Source: JAUQQI01 sp042408785
GTDB taxonomy: Bacteria > Chloroflexota > Dehalococcoidia > JAUQQI01
DNA: 38,218 nt
Direction of reading: 5' to 3'
Assembly (NCBI GenBank): GCA_042408785.1
Contig: JBHOQU010000004.1
Coordinates: 1 to 38,218 of the forward strand
Below, piece after piece: positions 32,582 to 38,218 of this stretch. Positions within the stretch are counted from its first letter, which is position 1. Every line of letters starts with the position of its first letter. Both the position numbers and the translations under genes were made by a program. Under the pieces are notes generated by a model. It did no database searches and was not told the origin of the DNA. It was given only the letters and a program-made list of their open reading frames with translations.

Positions 32582-32610
32582 ATGTTAGCACGGGTGCGCC
32601 AGCGGCGCAA
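32582..32610 (-). promoter_or_regulatory. nusA promoter
   Basis: TTGCGC (32610 to 32605) and TAACAT (32587 to 32582) are exactly 17 nt apart on the minus strand, each matching the sigma70 consensus at four or five of six bases. The predicted start is near 32575, about 75 nt before the nusA ATG. Confidence 0.7.
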
Positions 32611-32624
32611 GCCCACCGGCCGCG

Positions 32625-32653
32625 TTGACAGCCCCCGGGGCCACTGCTACCCT
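32625..32653 (+). promoter_or_regulatory. Promoter of the hypothetical gene at 32688
   Basis: A perfect -35 TTGACA (32625-32630) and TACCCT (32648-32653; 3-4 of 6) with 17-nt spacing. It lies back to back with the nusA promoter, the two -35 boxes being 14 nt apart. The predicted start is near 32660. Confidence 0.6.
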
Positions 32654-32687
32654 CAAGGCGGGGCCGGAGGTGACCACCCGTCGGGCC

Positions 32688-33170
32688 ATGAACGTCATCC
32701 GCTGTACCGTCATCGATGAGAAGGGTGCGGTCAGCTTCATCGCCCACGCCGATGCCCTGCCGGCCCTGGTAGCTGCCTGCGCCACCAACCCTTCCTCGCT
32801 GGAGGAGCTGCTGGACCGGGCCGACCCTTACTACCGCACACTCAAGGACTACGTCCTGTCCGGCCTGGCCGTGTTCGACGAGCACAACACCAGCGACGAG
32901 TTCAGCTCCATCCGGGAGGAGCTGGAGAGGCGCCCGCCCTACCAGCATCCCGTGTTCAGGGTGGTGGACGAGGTGACCAGGGAGGCGAGCCTGCAGCCGG
33001 TGAAGGCGGGGGCGGTAGTGTTCAACCTGCGGGACAAGCGCATTATCCAGATCATAAATACTTATCGGGAGATCAGGCGGACGGGCATGGCCCGCGTATT
33101 CGACGGCGAGGGCTTCACCGGCAGGGTCTTCCGCTACCGCCTGCCCGAAGAGTGGTCCCTGGTGCCCTGA
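32688..33170 (+). CDS. Hypothetical protein, 160 aa
   Basis: I do not recognise this protein. From ATG 32688 it is 160 residues and soluble; the start is unsure, since the GGAGG at 32665-32669 sits too far from the ATG, and GTG 32670 is too close to it. The N-terminus (MNVIRCTVIDEKGAVSFIAHADAL) and the core (PYYRTLKDYVLSGLAVFDEHN, then AGAVVFNLRDKRIIQIINTY) look like a small alpha/beta fold with a beta-strand pair near the C-terminus. Strong codon bias of the right-hand type (CGC Arg) supports coding. It is the first gene before alr, 53 nt away, and has its own promoter divergent from nusA. Confidence 0.7.
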   Translation: MNVIRCTVIDEKGAVSFIAHADALPALVAACATNPSSLEELLDRADPYYRTLKDYVLSGLAVFDEHNTSDEFSSIREELERRPPYQHPVFRVVDEVTREASLQPVKAGAVVFNLRDKRIIQIINTYREIRRTGMARVFDGEGFTGRVFRYRLPEEWSLVP

Positions 33171-33223
33171 GCGGGGAGAACCGAGGGCCTGCCCCATCCG
33201 TTTTATGACTCTGGGGGGATAGA

Positions 33224-34444
33224 GTGTCCGGCGACCAGCGGCCGCCCCTCTGGCGGGGCCGACCTCTCTGGGCCGAGGTGGACCTGGACGCCCTGGCCCA
33301 CAACGTCCGCACCCTCAAGGCCAGGGCCCAGGGCGCCCAGCTCTGGGCCGTGGTCAAGGCCAACGCCTACGGCCACGGCGCGGTAGCCGTCGCCAGGGCG
33401 GCCCTCGATGCGGGGGCCGATGGCCTCTGCGTCGTCTGCCTGGAGGAAGCGGAGGAGCTGCGCCTATCCGGCATCGGTGCCCCGGTTTTGGTGCTGGGAC
33501 CCACCGAGCCGTGGCAGGCCAGGCGTGCCGTGGAGCTGGGCGTCATCCCCACCGTGGCCAGCCGCGAGCTGGCCCTCGCCCTGGCTGACGCGGCCGCCGC
33601 CCTGGACGTGGTGCAGCCGGTGCATATCAAGGTGGATACGGGCCTGCACCGCTTTGGCCTCCGCCCGTACGAGGCTATCGCCCTGGCCCGCTTCCTGCGC
33701 CAGGTGCCCCAGCTACGGGTAGAGGGCCTGTTCACCCATTTTGCCAGCGCCGAGGACGGCGATAAGACCTACACCCTGGAGCAGTACCGCACCTTCCTCT
33801 CAGTGGCCGGGGAGCTGGACTGGGTACCCGTGCGCCACGTTTCCAACACTGCTACCATTCTGGACATGCCGGAGATGAGCCTGGACCTGGTCCGGCCTGG
33901 TGTGGGCCTGTACGGGTGCTACCCTGCCGGCCCCAGGCCGGACGTGGAACTGCGGGCGGTGCTCTCCCTCAAGTCCCGTCTGGTGCGCCTCACCTGGCTG
34001 GAGCCCGGCGAGTCGGTGAGCTACGGCCGCACATGGCGGGCGCGCCGCCGCAGCCTGGTGGGGCTGGTGCCCTGCGGCTACGCCGATGGCCTGCCCCGCG
34101 TCCTCTCCAACCGGGGATGGATGCTGGTGCGCGGGTGCCGCGTCCCGGTCATCGGCCGCGTGTGCATGGACATGTGCATGGTGGACGTGACCGAGGTGCC
34201 CGAAGTGGCCGTGGGCGACGAGGTGGTCATCCTGGGCCGCCAGGGCGAGGAAGAGATACGCGCCGAGGAGGTGGCCTCCCTCTGCGACACCATCAGCTAC
34301 GAAGTCCTGTGCGGAATAGGGCCGCGGGTGCCGCGCCTCTTCCTGCAGGGCGGTCAGGTGGTGGGCGTGGAGCTGCGGAGGGGGCACCTGGAAGGCGCCC
34401 TGGCCCGCGGGGCCGCCGTCAGCGCCGCCGATGCCCATGAGTAG
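33224..34444 (+). CDS. alr: Alanine racemase
   Basis: A 406-residue PLP-dependent racemase that makes D-alanine for peptidoglycan. The PLP lysine is Lys45 in VVKANAYGHG, and the second catalytic base is Tyr267 in GESVSYGRTW. HIKVDTGLHRFG, VSNTATILD, and VIGRVCMDMCMVDV are conserved blocks. The GTG at 33224 follows the ribosome site GGGGGGA. Its 3' end overlaps the LCP gene by 14 nt. Together with the LCP protein it suggests that the organism behind this part of the window builds a D-Ala-containing wall, which is relevant because some Chloroflexota lack one. Confidence 0.97.
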   Translation: MSGDQRPPLWRGRPLWAEVDLDALAHNVRTLKARAQGAQLWAVVKANAYGHGAVAVARAALDAGADGLCVVCLEEAEELRLSGIGAPVLVLGPTEPWQARRAVELGVIPTVASRELALALADAAAALDVVQPVHIKVDTGLHRFGLRPYEAIALARFLRQVPQLRVEGLFTHFASAEDGDKTYTLEQYRTFLSVAGELDWVPVRHVSNTATILDMPEMSLDLVRPGVGLYGCYPAGPRPDVELRAVLSLKSRLVRLTWLEPGESVSYGRTWRARRRSLVGLVPCGYADGLPRVLSNRGWMLVRGCRVPVIGRVCMDMCMVDVTEVPEVAVGDEVVILGRQGEEEIRAEEVASLCDTISYEVLCGIGPRVPRLFLQGGQVVGVELRRGHLEGALARGAAVSAADAHE

Positions 34445-35819
34445 GGGTCCGAGAAACGGCCGCCAGCCAGCGACCGCAAGTAGCGGGCGTTACAGCCCCT
34501 TCCTCATCTTCGGCATCGCCCTGTTCGCTATGGCCGCCTTTTACGGCCTGCTGGTCGTCGCCTCGCGGCTCGACGACTACTTCCTGCCCGGCAACGAGAT
34601 CAGCCTGGGCCCTCTCGGCAACCTGCCAGGCATCAATAGCGGCCAGACGCCCGAGGCGGCCACGCCCGAGCAGCGCATCAACGTGCTGCTGCTGGGACTG
34701 GACCTGCGGCCGGACGACCCGCCGGGCACGCCAGCCCGCACCGACAGCATCGCCATCCTCACCCTCGACCCGTACAGCAACACTGCTGGCGTGCTCAGCA
34801 TCCCGCGCGACCTGTGGGTGCAGATACCCACCGGCCGCGGCGGTTACTTCTATCAGCGCATCAACGTGGCCTACGAGGCAGCGGACTGGCCGGACGTGCG
34901 CTACCCCGGCGGCGGAGTGGCGCTGGTGAAGGACACCATCAAGCGCAACTTCGACATCACCATCGATCACTATGTGGTGATGGAGTGGTCGTCGTTCGTC
35001 CAGTTGATCGACGCCCTGGGCGGCATCGACATCAACGTGCCCGAGACGGTCTACGACCCGGCCTACAACGACTGCAACCGCTGCCCCTACCGAGAGGTGC
35101 TGTTCCGCCCCGGGCCCCAGCACATGGACGGGCAGCGCGCCCTGGCCTACGTCCGCATCCGCTACGGCTCCGACGACCTGGACCGCATCGAACGCCAGCA
35201 GCAGGTAATGATGGCGGTGCTGGACAAGGCCACCAGCGCCGGTATCCTCCTGAACCCCGCCCGCCTGCGGGAGCTGTACGACCGCTTTCGCCGGGCTGTA
35301 AACACCGACGTCAGCCCGGCTCGCGCCCTGGGGCTGGCCCTTAAGCTCAAGGACGTGCCCCGTGAGCAGATCAAGACTCTCTCGGTGCGGGACGTGGTAT
35401 ACCCCATGACCACCGCTGACGGCGCCGATGTGCTGGGCTGGGATCAGGACAAAATGCGGGTACTGGTGCGGCAGTTCTTCCTGGACGGGAAGGTAGACCA
35501 GGAGGCAGCCCGTATCGAGGTGCAGAACGCCAGCGACGTGCCCGGCCTGGCCACGCAGGTGCGCGACTTCCTCACCAGTCAGGGCCTGCCCCAGGAGCGG
35601 CTGTCAGTGGCCAACGCCAACGGCCCCCGCACCGCCGAGACCACCATCTGCGACCTAAACGGCAAGGGCTACACTGCCCGCAAACTGGCCGAATGGCTGG
35701 GCCTGCCGGAGACGCGGGTAGCGAACAGCGCCTGCACGGGCGTCGCGCCCGTGAACGGGCCGGCGGACATCATCATCCTGGTAGGACGCGACGCCCGCAC
35801 GCTGGTGCAGCGTAGCTAG
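34431..35819 (+). CDS. LytR-CpsA-Psr (LCP) family wall glycopolymer transferase
   Basis: A 462-residue membrane protein (460 if the second ATG at 34437 is used). One N-terminal transmembrane helix lies around 24-44, followed by the extracellular LCP domain (about 80-290). This has RINVLLLGLD, ARTDSIAILTLDP, SIPRDLWVQIP, LIDALGGIDINVPE, and GQRALAYVRIRYGSDDLDRIERQQQVM, with the Asp and Arg residues that bind lipid pyrophosphate. A C-terminal LytR_C-type domain (about 355-455) follows. LCP enzymes attach teichoic-acid-like or other glycopolymers to peptidoglycan. The start overlaps the alr end, so both are made from one message. Confidence 0.93.
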   Translation: MPMSRGPRNGRQPATASSGRYSPFLIFGIALFAMAAFYGLLVVASRLDDYFLPGNEISLGPLGNLPGINSGQTPEAATPEQRINVLLLGLDLRPDDPPGTPARTDSIAILTLDPYSNTAGVLSIPRDLWVQIPTGRGGYFYQRINVAYEAADWPDVRYPGGGVALVKDTIKRNFDITIDHYVVMEWSSFVQLIDALGGIDINVPETVYDPAYNDCNRCPYREVLFRPGPQHMDGQRALAYVRIRYGSDDLDRIERQQQVMMAVLDKATSAGILLNPARLRELYDRFRRAVNTDVSPARALGLALKLKDVPREQIKTLSVRDVVYPMTTADGADVLGWDQDKMRVLVRQFFLDGKVDQEAARIEVQNASDVPGLATQVRDFLTSQGLPQERLSVANANGPRTAETTICDLNGKGYTARKLAEWLGLPETRVANSACTGVAPVNGPADIIILVGRDARTLVQRS

Positions 35820-35826
35820 AGCGCTG

Positions 35827-36168
35827 TCAGGGCTGCTGGAACCAGTTGGGCATCTGCATGAGGATGCCCATGTCGCCGGTGAAGGTGAACTGGCCGCTCA
35901 TGAAGGCCGAAGCCCCGTCCAGCTCCCGCCGCACGATCTTCAGCCAGACCTCCGAGGGCGAGTTGATGGTGACGTTGGGGTTGTCGGCGGTGCCCTCCTT
36001 CACCTCGCACTTGCCCTGGTCGATGGTGACCACCCAGTTGCCCGGCTCTTGACCGGTAAAGTTGAACTGGATCACCGCCTTCACGCCCTGGGCCCGCTCC
36101 GGCCGAAAGGCGTTGGGCATGCCCTCCATAACTTCGCGGATGGAAGTGGGCTGTTGCTGCTGCGTCAT
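35827..36168 (-). CDS. SCP2 sterol-binding domain protein
   Basis: A stand-alone SCP2 domain of 113 residues. The pattern IREVMEGMPNAFRPERAQGVKAVIQFNFTG, then WVVTIDQGKCEV, NPNVTINSPSEVWLKIVRREL and a C-terminal FMSGQFTFTGDMGILMQMP matches single-domain SCP2 proteins, which bind lipids or acyl-CoA in a hydrophobic pocket. The ATG at 36168 is fixed by the strong ribosome site AGGAGGTG; the much longer open frame upstream overlaps the aminotransferase in the wrong frame. It ends 7 nt from the LCP stop on the other strand. The ligand is not predictable. Confidence 0.92.
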   Translation of the reverse strand: MTQQQQPTSIREVMEGMPNAFRPERAQGVKAVIQFNFTGQEPGNWVVTIDQGKCEVKEGTADNPNVTINSPSEVWLKIVRRELDGASAFMSGQFTFTGDMGILMQMPNWFQQP

Positions 36169-36214
36169 GGGGCACCTCCTACAGCTTAGCGTCTGCTTGC
36201 CTAAAGCGTCCCCT

Positions 36215-36243
36215 AGGATAGCACCTGCAACCGGCCCCGTCCA
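36215..36243 (-). promoter_or_regulatory. Promoter of the SCP2 gene
   Basis: TGGACG (36243 to 36238) and TATCCT (36220 to 36215) are 17 nt apart on the minus strand, in the 101-nt gap after the aminotransferase gene. A start near 36208 leaves a 40-nt leader. Confidence 0.5.
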
Positions 36244-36269
36244 GCCGTCCCCCCGGGGCGCGGCGGCAG

Positions 36270-37502
36270 CTAGAGGTCTTCCACAGCGCGCCGCTCCATG
36301 GCCAGCGAGGGGAGATGCGGCGGCGGGCCGTGGCGGCGCAGCCGCTCTACCAGCCCCGCCACCAGGTCTACCTCCGCCTCGGTGTTGAAGGCGTGCAGCG
36401 ACAGGCGCGTGGCCCCCAGCGGCCCGACCGTCCTGGCCACCACGCGGCCCCATTCCCAGAGGGAGGCCGTTACCTGCCAAGCGTCCACGCCCTCCACCGC
36501 AAAGGCCACCAGACCGGAGGACGCCTCTCCGTCGTCGCGGCCCAGCACCCGCACCCCCGGTATGGCCGCGAGGCGACGGCGGGCGTAAGCGGCCAGGTGC
36601 CGGCACCGCCCGGCGATGGCCTCCAGCCCAAGGTCCTGCGCCAGGCGCACCGCCGCCAGCAGCCCGGCCAGCAGTGGAACGCTGCGCGTGCCCAGCTCCC
36701 AGCGGGCGGCCGCGTCGGAGGCGGGCTCCAGCAGGTCGGGCAGGCGGTAGTCGCGGGCCAGGCGAGCGCCGGCGTAGGCGGGCGATAGCAGCGCCAGCAG
36801 ATCGCGCCGCACCCACAGGGCAGCAATCCCCGCCGGGCCCAGGAGCCACTTGTAGCCGGGAAAGGCCAGGAAATCGCATCCCAGCTCTGCCACCGAGACC
36901 GGCATCTGGCCCACGGACTGGGCAGCGTCCACAAGCACCAGCGCCCCTGCCCGGCGGGCCGCGTGGGCGAGGGCGGCCACCGGCAGGACCCGGCCGGTGC
37001 CGTAGGCCACGTGACTGAGGGCCAGCAGGCGTGTGCGAGGGCCGATGAGCGCCTCGAAACAGGAGACGATGGCCTCGTCCTCGGCCTCGGGCGGCACTTC
37101 CAGCACCCGCACCCGGACACCGAGGCGCCGCTGGACATGCAGGAAGGGGACGGCCAGCGCCGGGTGCTCGGCGGAAGTGGTAACGATCTCGTCGCCCGGG
37201 CGCAGGCCCAGCGTCCAGAGGACGGCATTGAGGGCAGCGATGGTGTTCTCCTGGAAGGCGATCTCGTCGCGGCCGGCGCCCAGGAGGCCGGCAACGGCCT
37301 CGCGCGCCCCGTCGATCACCTGCAGCCGTCGGGCCACCGTCTCGGGAGCGGTGGGCGCCGCCGCCTCCAGGGCGAGGGCGCGCTCCACCGCCTGCAGGAC
37401 CGGCCGCGGCGTCGGCCCCTGCCAGCCGGTGTTCATGTAGACCACGCCGTCGAGGCCCGGGAAGAGGGAACGGAACGCCTCGACGTCCAGCGGGAACGAC
37501 AT
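36270..37502 (-). CDS. PLP-dependent class V aminotransferase (cysteine desulfurase-like)
   Basis: A 410-residue fold-type I enzyme. VYMNTGWQGPTP near the N-terminus, EIAFQENTIAALNAVLW, TSAEHPALAVPF, VDAAQSVGQMPV (Asp192, Gln195) and the PLP lysine Lys218 in FPGYKWLLGPAGIAALWV mark class V, close to isopenicillin-N-epimerase-like and SufS-like enzymes. The mobile Cys loop of true cysteine desulfurases is not recognisable near the C-terminus (WEWGRVVARTVGPLGATRLSLHAFNTEAE), so desulfurase activity is doubtful. It starts 19 nt downstream of rpsT and may be co-transcribed with it. Confidence 0.85.
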   Translation of the reverse strand: MSFPLDVEAFRSLFPGLDGVVYMNTGWQGPTPRPVLQAVERALALEAAAPTAPETVARRLQVIDGAREAVAGLLGAGRDEIAFQENTIAALNAVLWTLGLRPGDEIVTTSAEHPALAVPFLHVQRRLGVRVRVLEVPPEAEDEAIVSCFEALIGPRTRLLALSHVAYGTGRVLPVAALAHAARRAGALVLVDAAQSVGQMPVSVAELGCDFLAFPGYKWLLGPAGIAALWVRRDLLALLSPAYAGARLARDYRLPDLLEPASDAAARWELGTRSVPLLAGLLAAVRLAQDLGLEAIAGRCRHLAAYARRRLAAIPGVRVLGRDDGEASSGLVAFAVEGVDAWQVTASLWEWGRVVARTVGPLGATRLSLHAFNTEAEVDLVAGLVERLRRHGPPPHLPSLAMERRAVEDL

Positions 37503-37521
37503 GGGCGCCGGTGGCCCGGGC

Positions 37522-37803
37522 CTAGCTGCCGGCCTGCTTGGCGGCCACCATGGCGTTGAAGCGCAGCATTAGGCGGGACTTGCGACGGGCCACGTTGTTG
37601 GGGTGCAGCACGCCCTTCTTGGCCGCCCTGTCCAGGGCACTGATGGCCTCGTGCACCACCGGCCGCGCCGCCTCGGGGTCGCCGGCAGCGATGGCCGCCT
37701 CGGCCTTCTTGAGCATGGTCTTGGTGTAGCTCTTGACGGCCCGGTTGCGCAAGCGCCGCTTCAAGGACTGGCGGTGCGCCTTGGCTGCTGACCTGGTAGC
37801 CAC
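37522..37803 (-). CDS. rpsT: 30S ribosomal protein S20
   Basis: A 93-residue, very basic helical protein with VATRSAAKAHRQSLKRRLRNRAVKS at the N-terminus, RPVVHEAISALDRAAKKGVLHPNNVARRKSRLM in the middle and a C-terminal AAKQAGS, all typical of S20. The GTG at 37803 is preceded by AGGAGGAG at the proper distance; the longer frame from 37833 is excluded because the promoter places the start near 37825. S20 binds 16S rRNA early in assembly. It is usually monocistronic, but here the aminotransferase follows closely. Confidence 0.95.
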   Translation of the reverse strand: MATRSAAKAHRQSLKRRLRNRAVKSYTKTMLKKAEAAIAAGDPEAARPVVHEAISALDRAAKKGVLHPNNVARRKSRLMLRFNAMVAAKQAGS

Positions 37804-37831
37804 CGTAGTCTCCTCCTTGCAGTCAAAATCC

Positions 37832-37861
37832 ATGATACCGTGGCCGCCTCTTCCCTGTCCA
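37832..37861 (-). promoter_or_regulatory. rpsT promoter
   Basis: TGGACA (37861 to 37856) and TATCAT (37837 to 37832) are 18 nt apart, each 5/6 to consensus. A start near 37825 leaves a short leader with AGGAGGAG. It overlaps the divergent promoter of the next gene. Confidence 0.7.
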
Positions 37862-37876
37862 CCGCGGCCCGACAGC

Positions 37877-37882
37877 TACAAT
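37877..37882 (+). promoter_or_regulatory. -10 box of the last gene
   Basis: TACAAT (5/6) is followed directly by GGAGGGG. Transcription would start near 37889, leaving only a few leader bases before ATG 37896. The -35 (CTGTCC at 37855-37860) is weak and falls inside the rpsT promoter. Confidence 0.5.
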
Positions 37883-37895
37883 GGAGGGGCGAGGC

Positions 37896-38218
37896 ATGGA
37901 ACGCGAGGCGCTGTTGCACCTGGCCCGCATGCTGGGTGACGAGACAGTGCTGGCCCCTCTGGGCCTCACCCGCCAGCACCTGCCGCCGGCTCTTGACGAA
38001 GGGCAGAGATGGCGGCTGCAGCAACTGCTGGACGGGGAGCTGGGACGCCTGGCGCGGGCGCTGCTGGCTGAGGCGGCGGCCAGCGACGACGTGACCGACC
38101 GCCCCTCGGCCCTGGCCTATCTGGAAGACCGCCTCCGCTCCCTGAGCCGCCTGCTCAGCGATGGGCAGCGCTCACAACTGTGGGAGTCGTTGCTCAGCTT
38201 GACAGAGGGATGGGAGAA
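37896..38218 (+). CDS. Hypothetical protein, truncated by the window edge
   Basis: An open frame from ATG 37896 runs to the window end without a stop (107 codons visible). The product is Leu/Ala/Arg-rich and helical, with REALLHLARMLGDETVLAPLGL at the start and ALAYLEDRLRSLSRLLSDGQRSQLWESL later. No family is recognised. GGAGGGG lies just upstream at proper spacing, and codon use (CGC, CTG) fits the right-hand part of the window. Divergent from rpsT. Confidence 0.65.
   Translation, partial: MEREALLHLARMLGDETVLAPLGLTRQHLPPALDEGQRWRLQQLLDGELGRLARALLAEAAASDDVTDRPSALAYLEDRLRSLSRLLSDGQRSQLWESLLSLTEGWE

Noticed and set aside
35827..36879. 350-codon frame extending the SCP2 gene upstream
   Set aside because: The extra residues are Ala/Gly/Arg-rich out-of-frame aminotransferase sequence; a promoter and strong ribosome site lie at the shorter start.
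1..38218. tRNA, rRNA, CRISPR, transposase or attachment-site signatures
   Set aside because: None seen on reading either strand; no direct-repeat arrays or terminal inverted repeats, though short tRNA-like folds cannot be excluded without a covariance search.

Overview
The window is GC-rich bacterial chromosome, densely packed with genes on both strands and with many overlapping stop/start codons and TTG or GTG starts. I see no rRNA, tRNA, CRISPR array, insertion sequence or prophage. The gene content points to Chloroflexota, perhaps near Dehalococcoidia: a short IF2 of about 600 residues, an SppA/peptidase-MA/M23 tail on the nusA-infB operon, luciferase-like (probably F420-type) oxidoreductases and a stand-alone SCP2 protein. 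This placement is inference from gene content; no tree was built.

Layout. 1-1611: tail of moaA, then moaC (molybdopterin) and meaB (B12 mutase chaperone). 1615-3941 (minus): pyrG behind a hypothetical gene. 4054-6748: HpnK-like deacetylase facing an HpnI-like glycosyltransferase and a YkoP-like protein, probably a glycolipid (hopanoid-type) cassette. 6812-7771: cyclase-family hydrolase. 8022-12120: tatA, two paralogous luciferase-like oxidoreductases, a phosphodiesterase and an enoyl-CoA hydratase. 12345-14780: a small ORF, tsaD and a membrane-anchored propeller-like protein. 14897-17453: two-component system with a cysteine-bearing PAS sensor. 17568-19457: dnaK. 19458-32500 (minus): one long tightly packed run nusA-ylxR-infB-rbfA-truB-ribF-tyrS-sppA-cytidylate kinase-like-nfi-prfB-peptidase MA-M23, joining transcription, translation, cofactor and envelope functions. 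32688-38218: hypothetical, alr, LCP protein, SCP2 protein, class V aminotransferase, rpsT and a truncated gene.

Two results stand out. First, nusA has a clear promoter followed at once by an intrinsic terminator hairpin inside its own leader, which suggests that NusA autoregulates by attenuation. Second, codon usage changes abruptly inside nusA near 31.5 kb. Left of it Arg is mostly CGG and GTT and TTAA are common; right of it Arg is mostly CGC with AGG, GTT nearly vanishes and TTAA is rare. The window may therefore join two genomes, by recombination or by assembly error, so linkage between the two halves should be treated with caution.

Other features that a plain ORF search would miss are the programmed +1 frameshift in prfB, the moaA tail, a 77-codon ORF ending next to tsaD, the truncated last gene, and several divergent or overlapping promoters.
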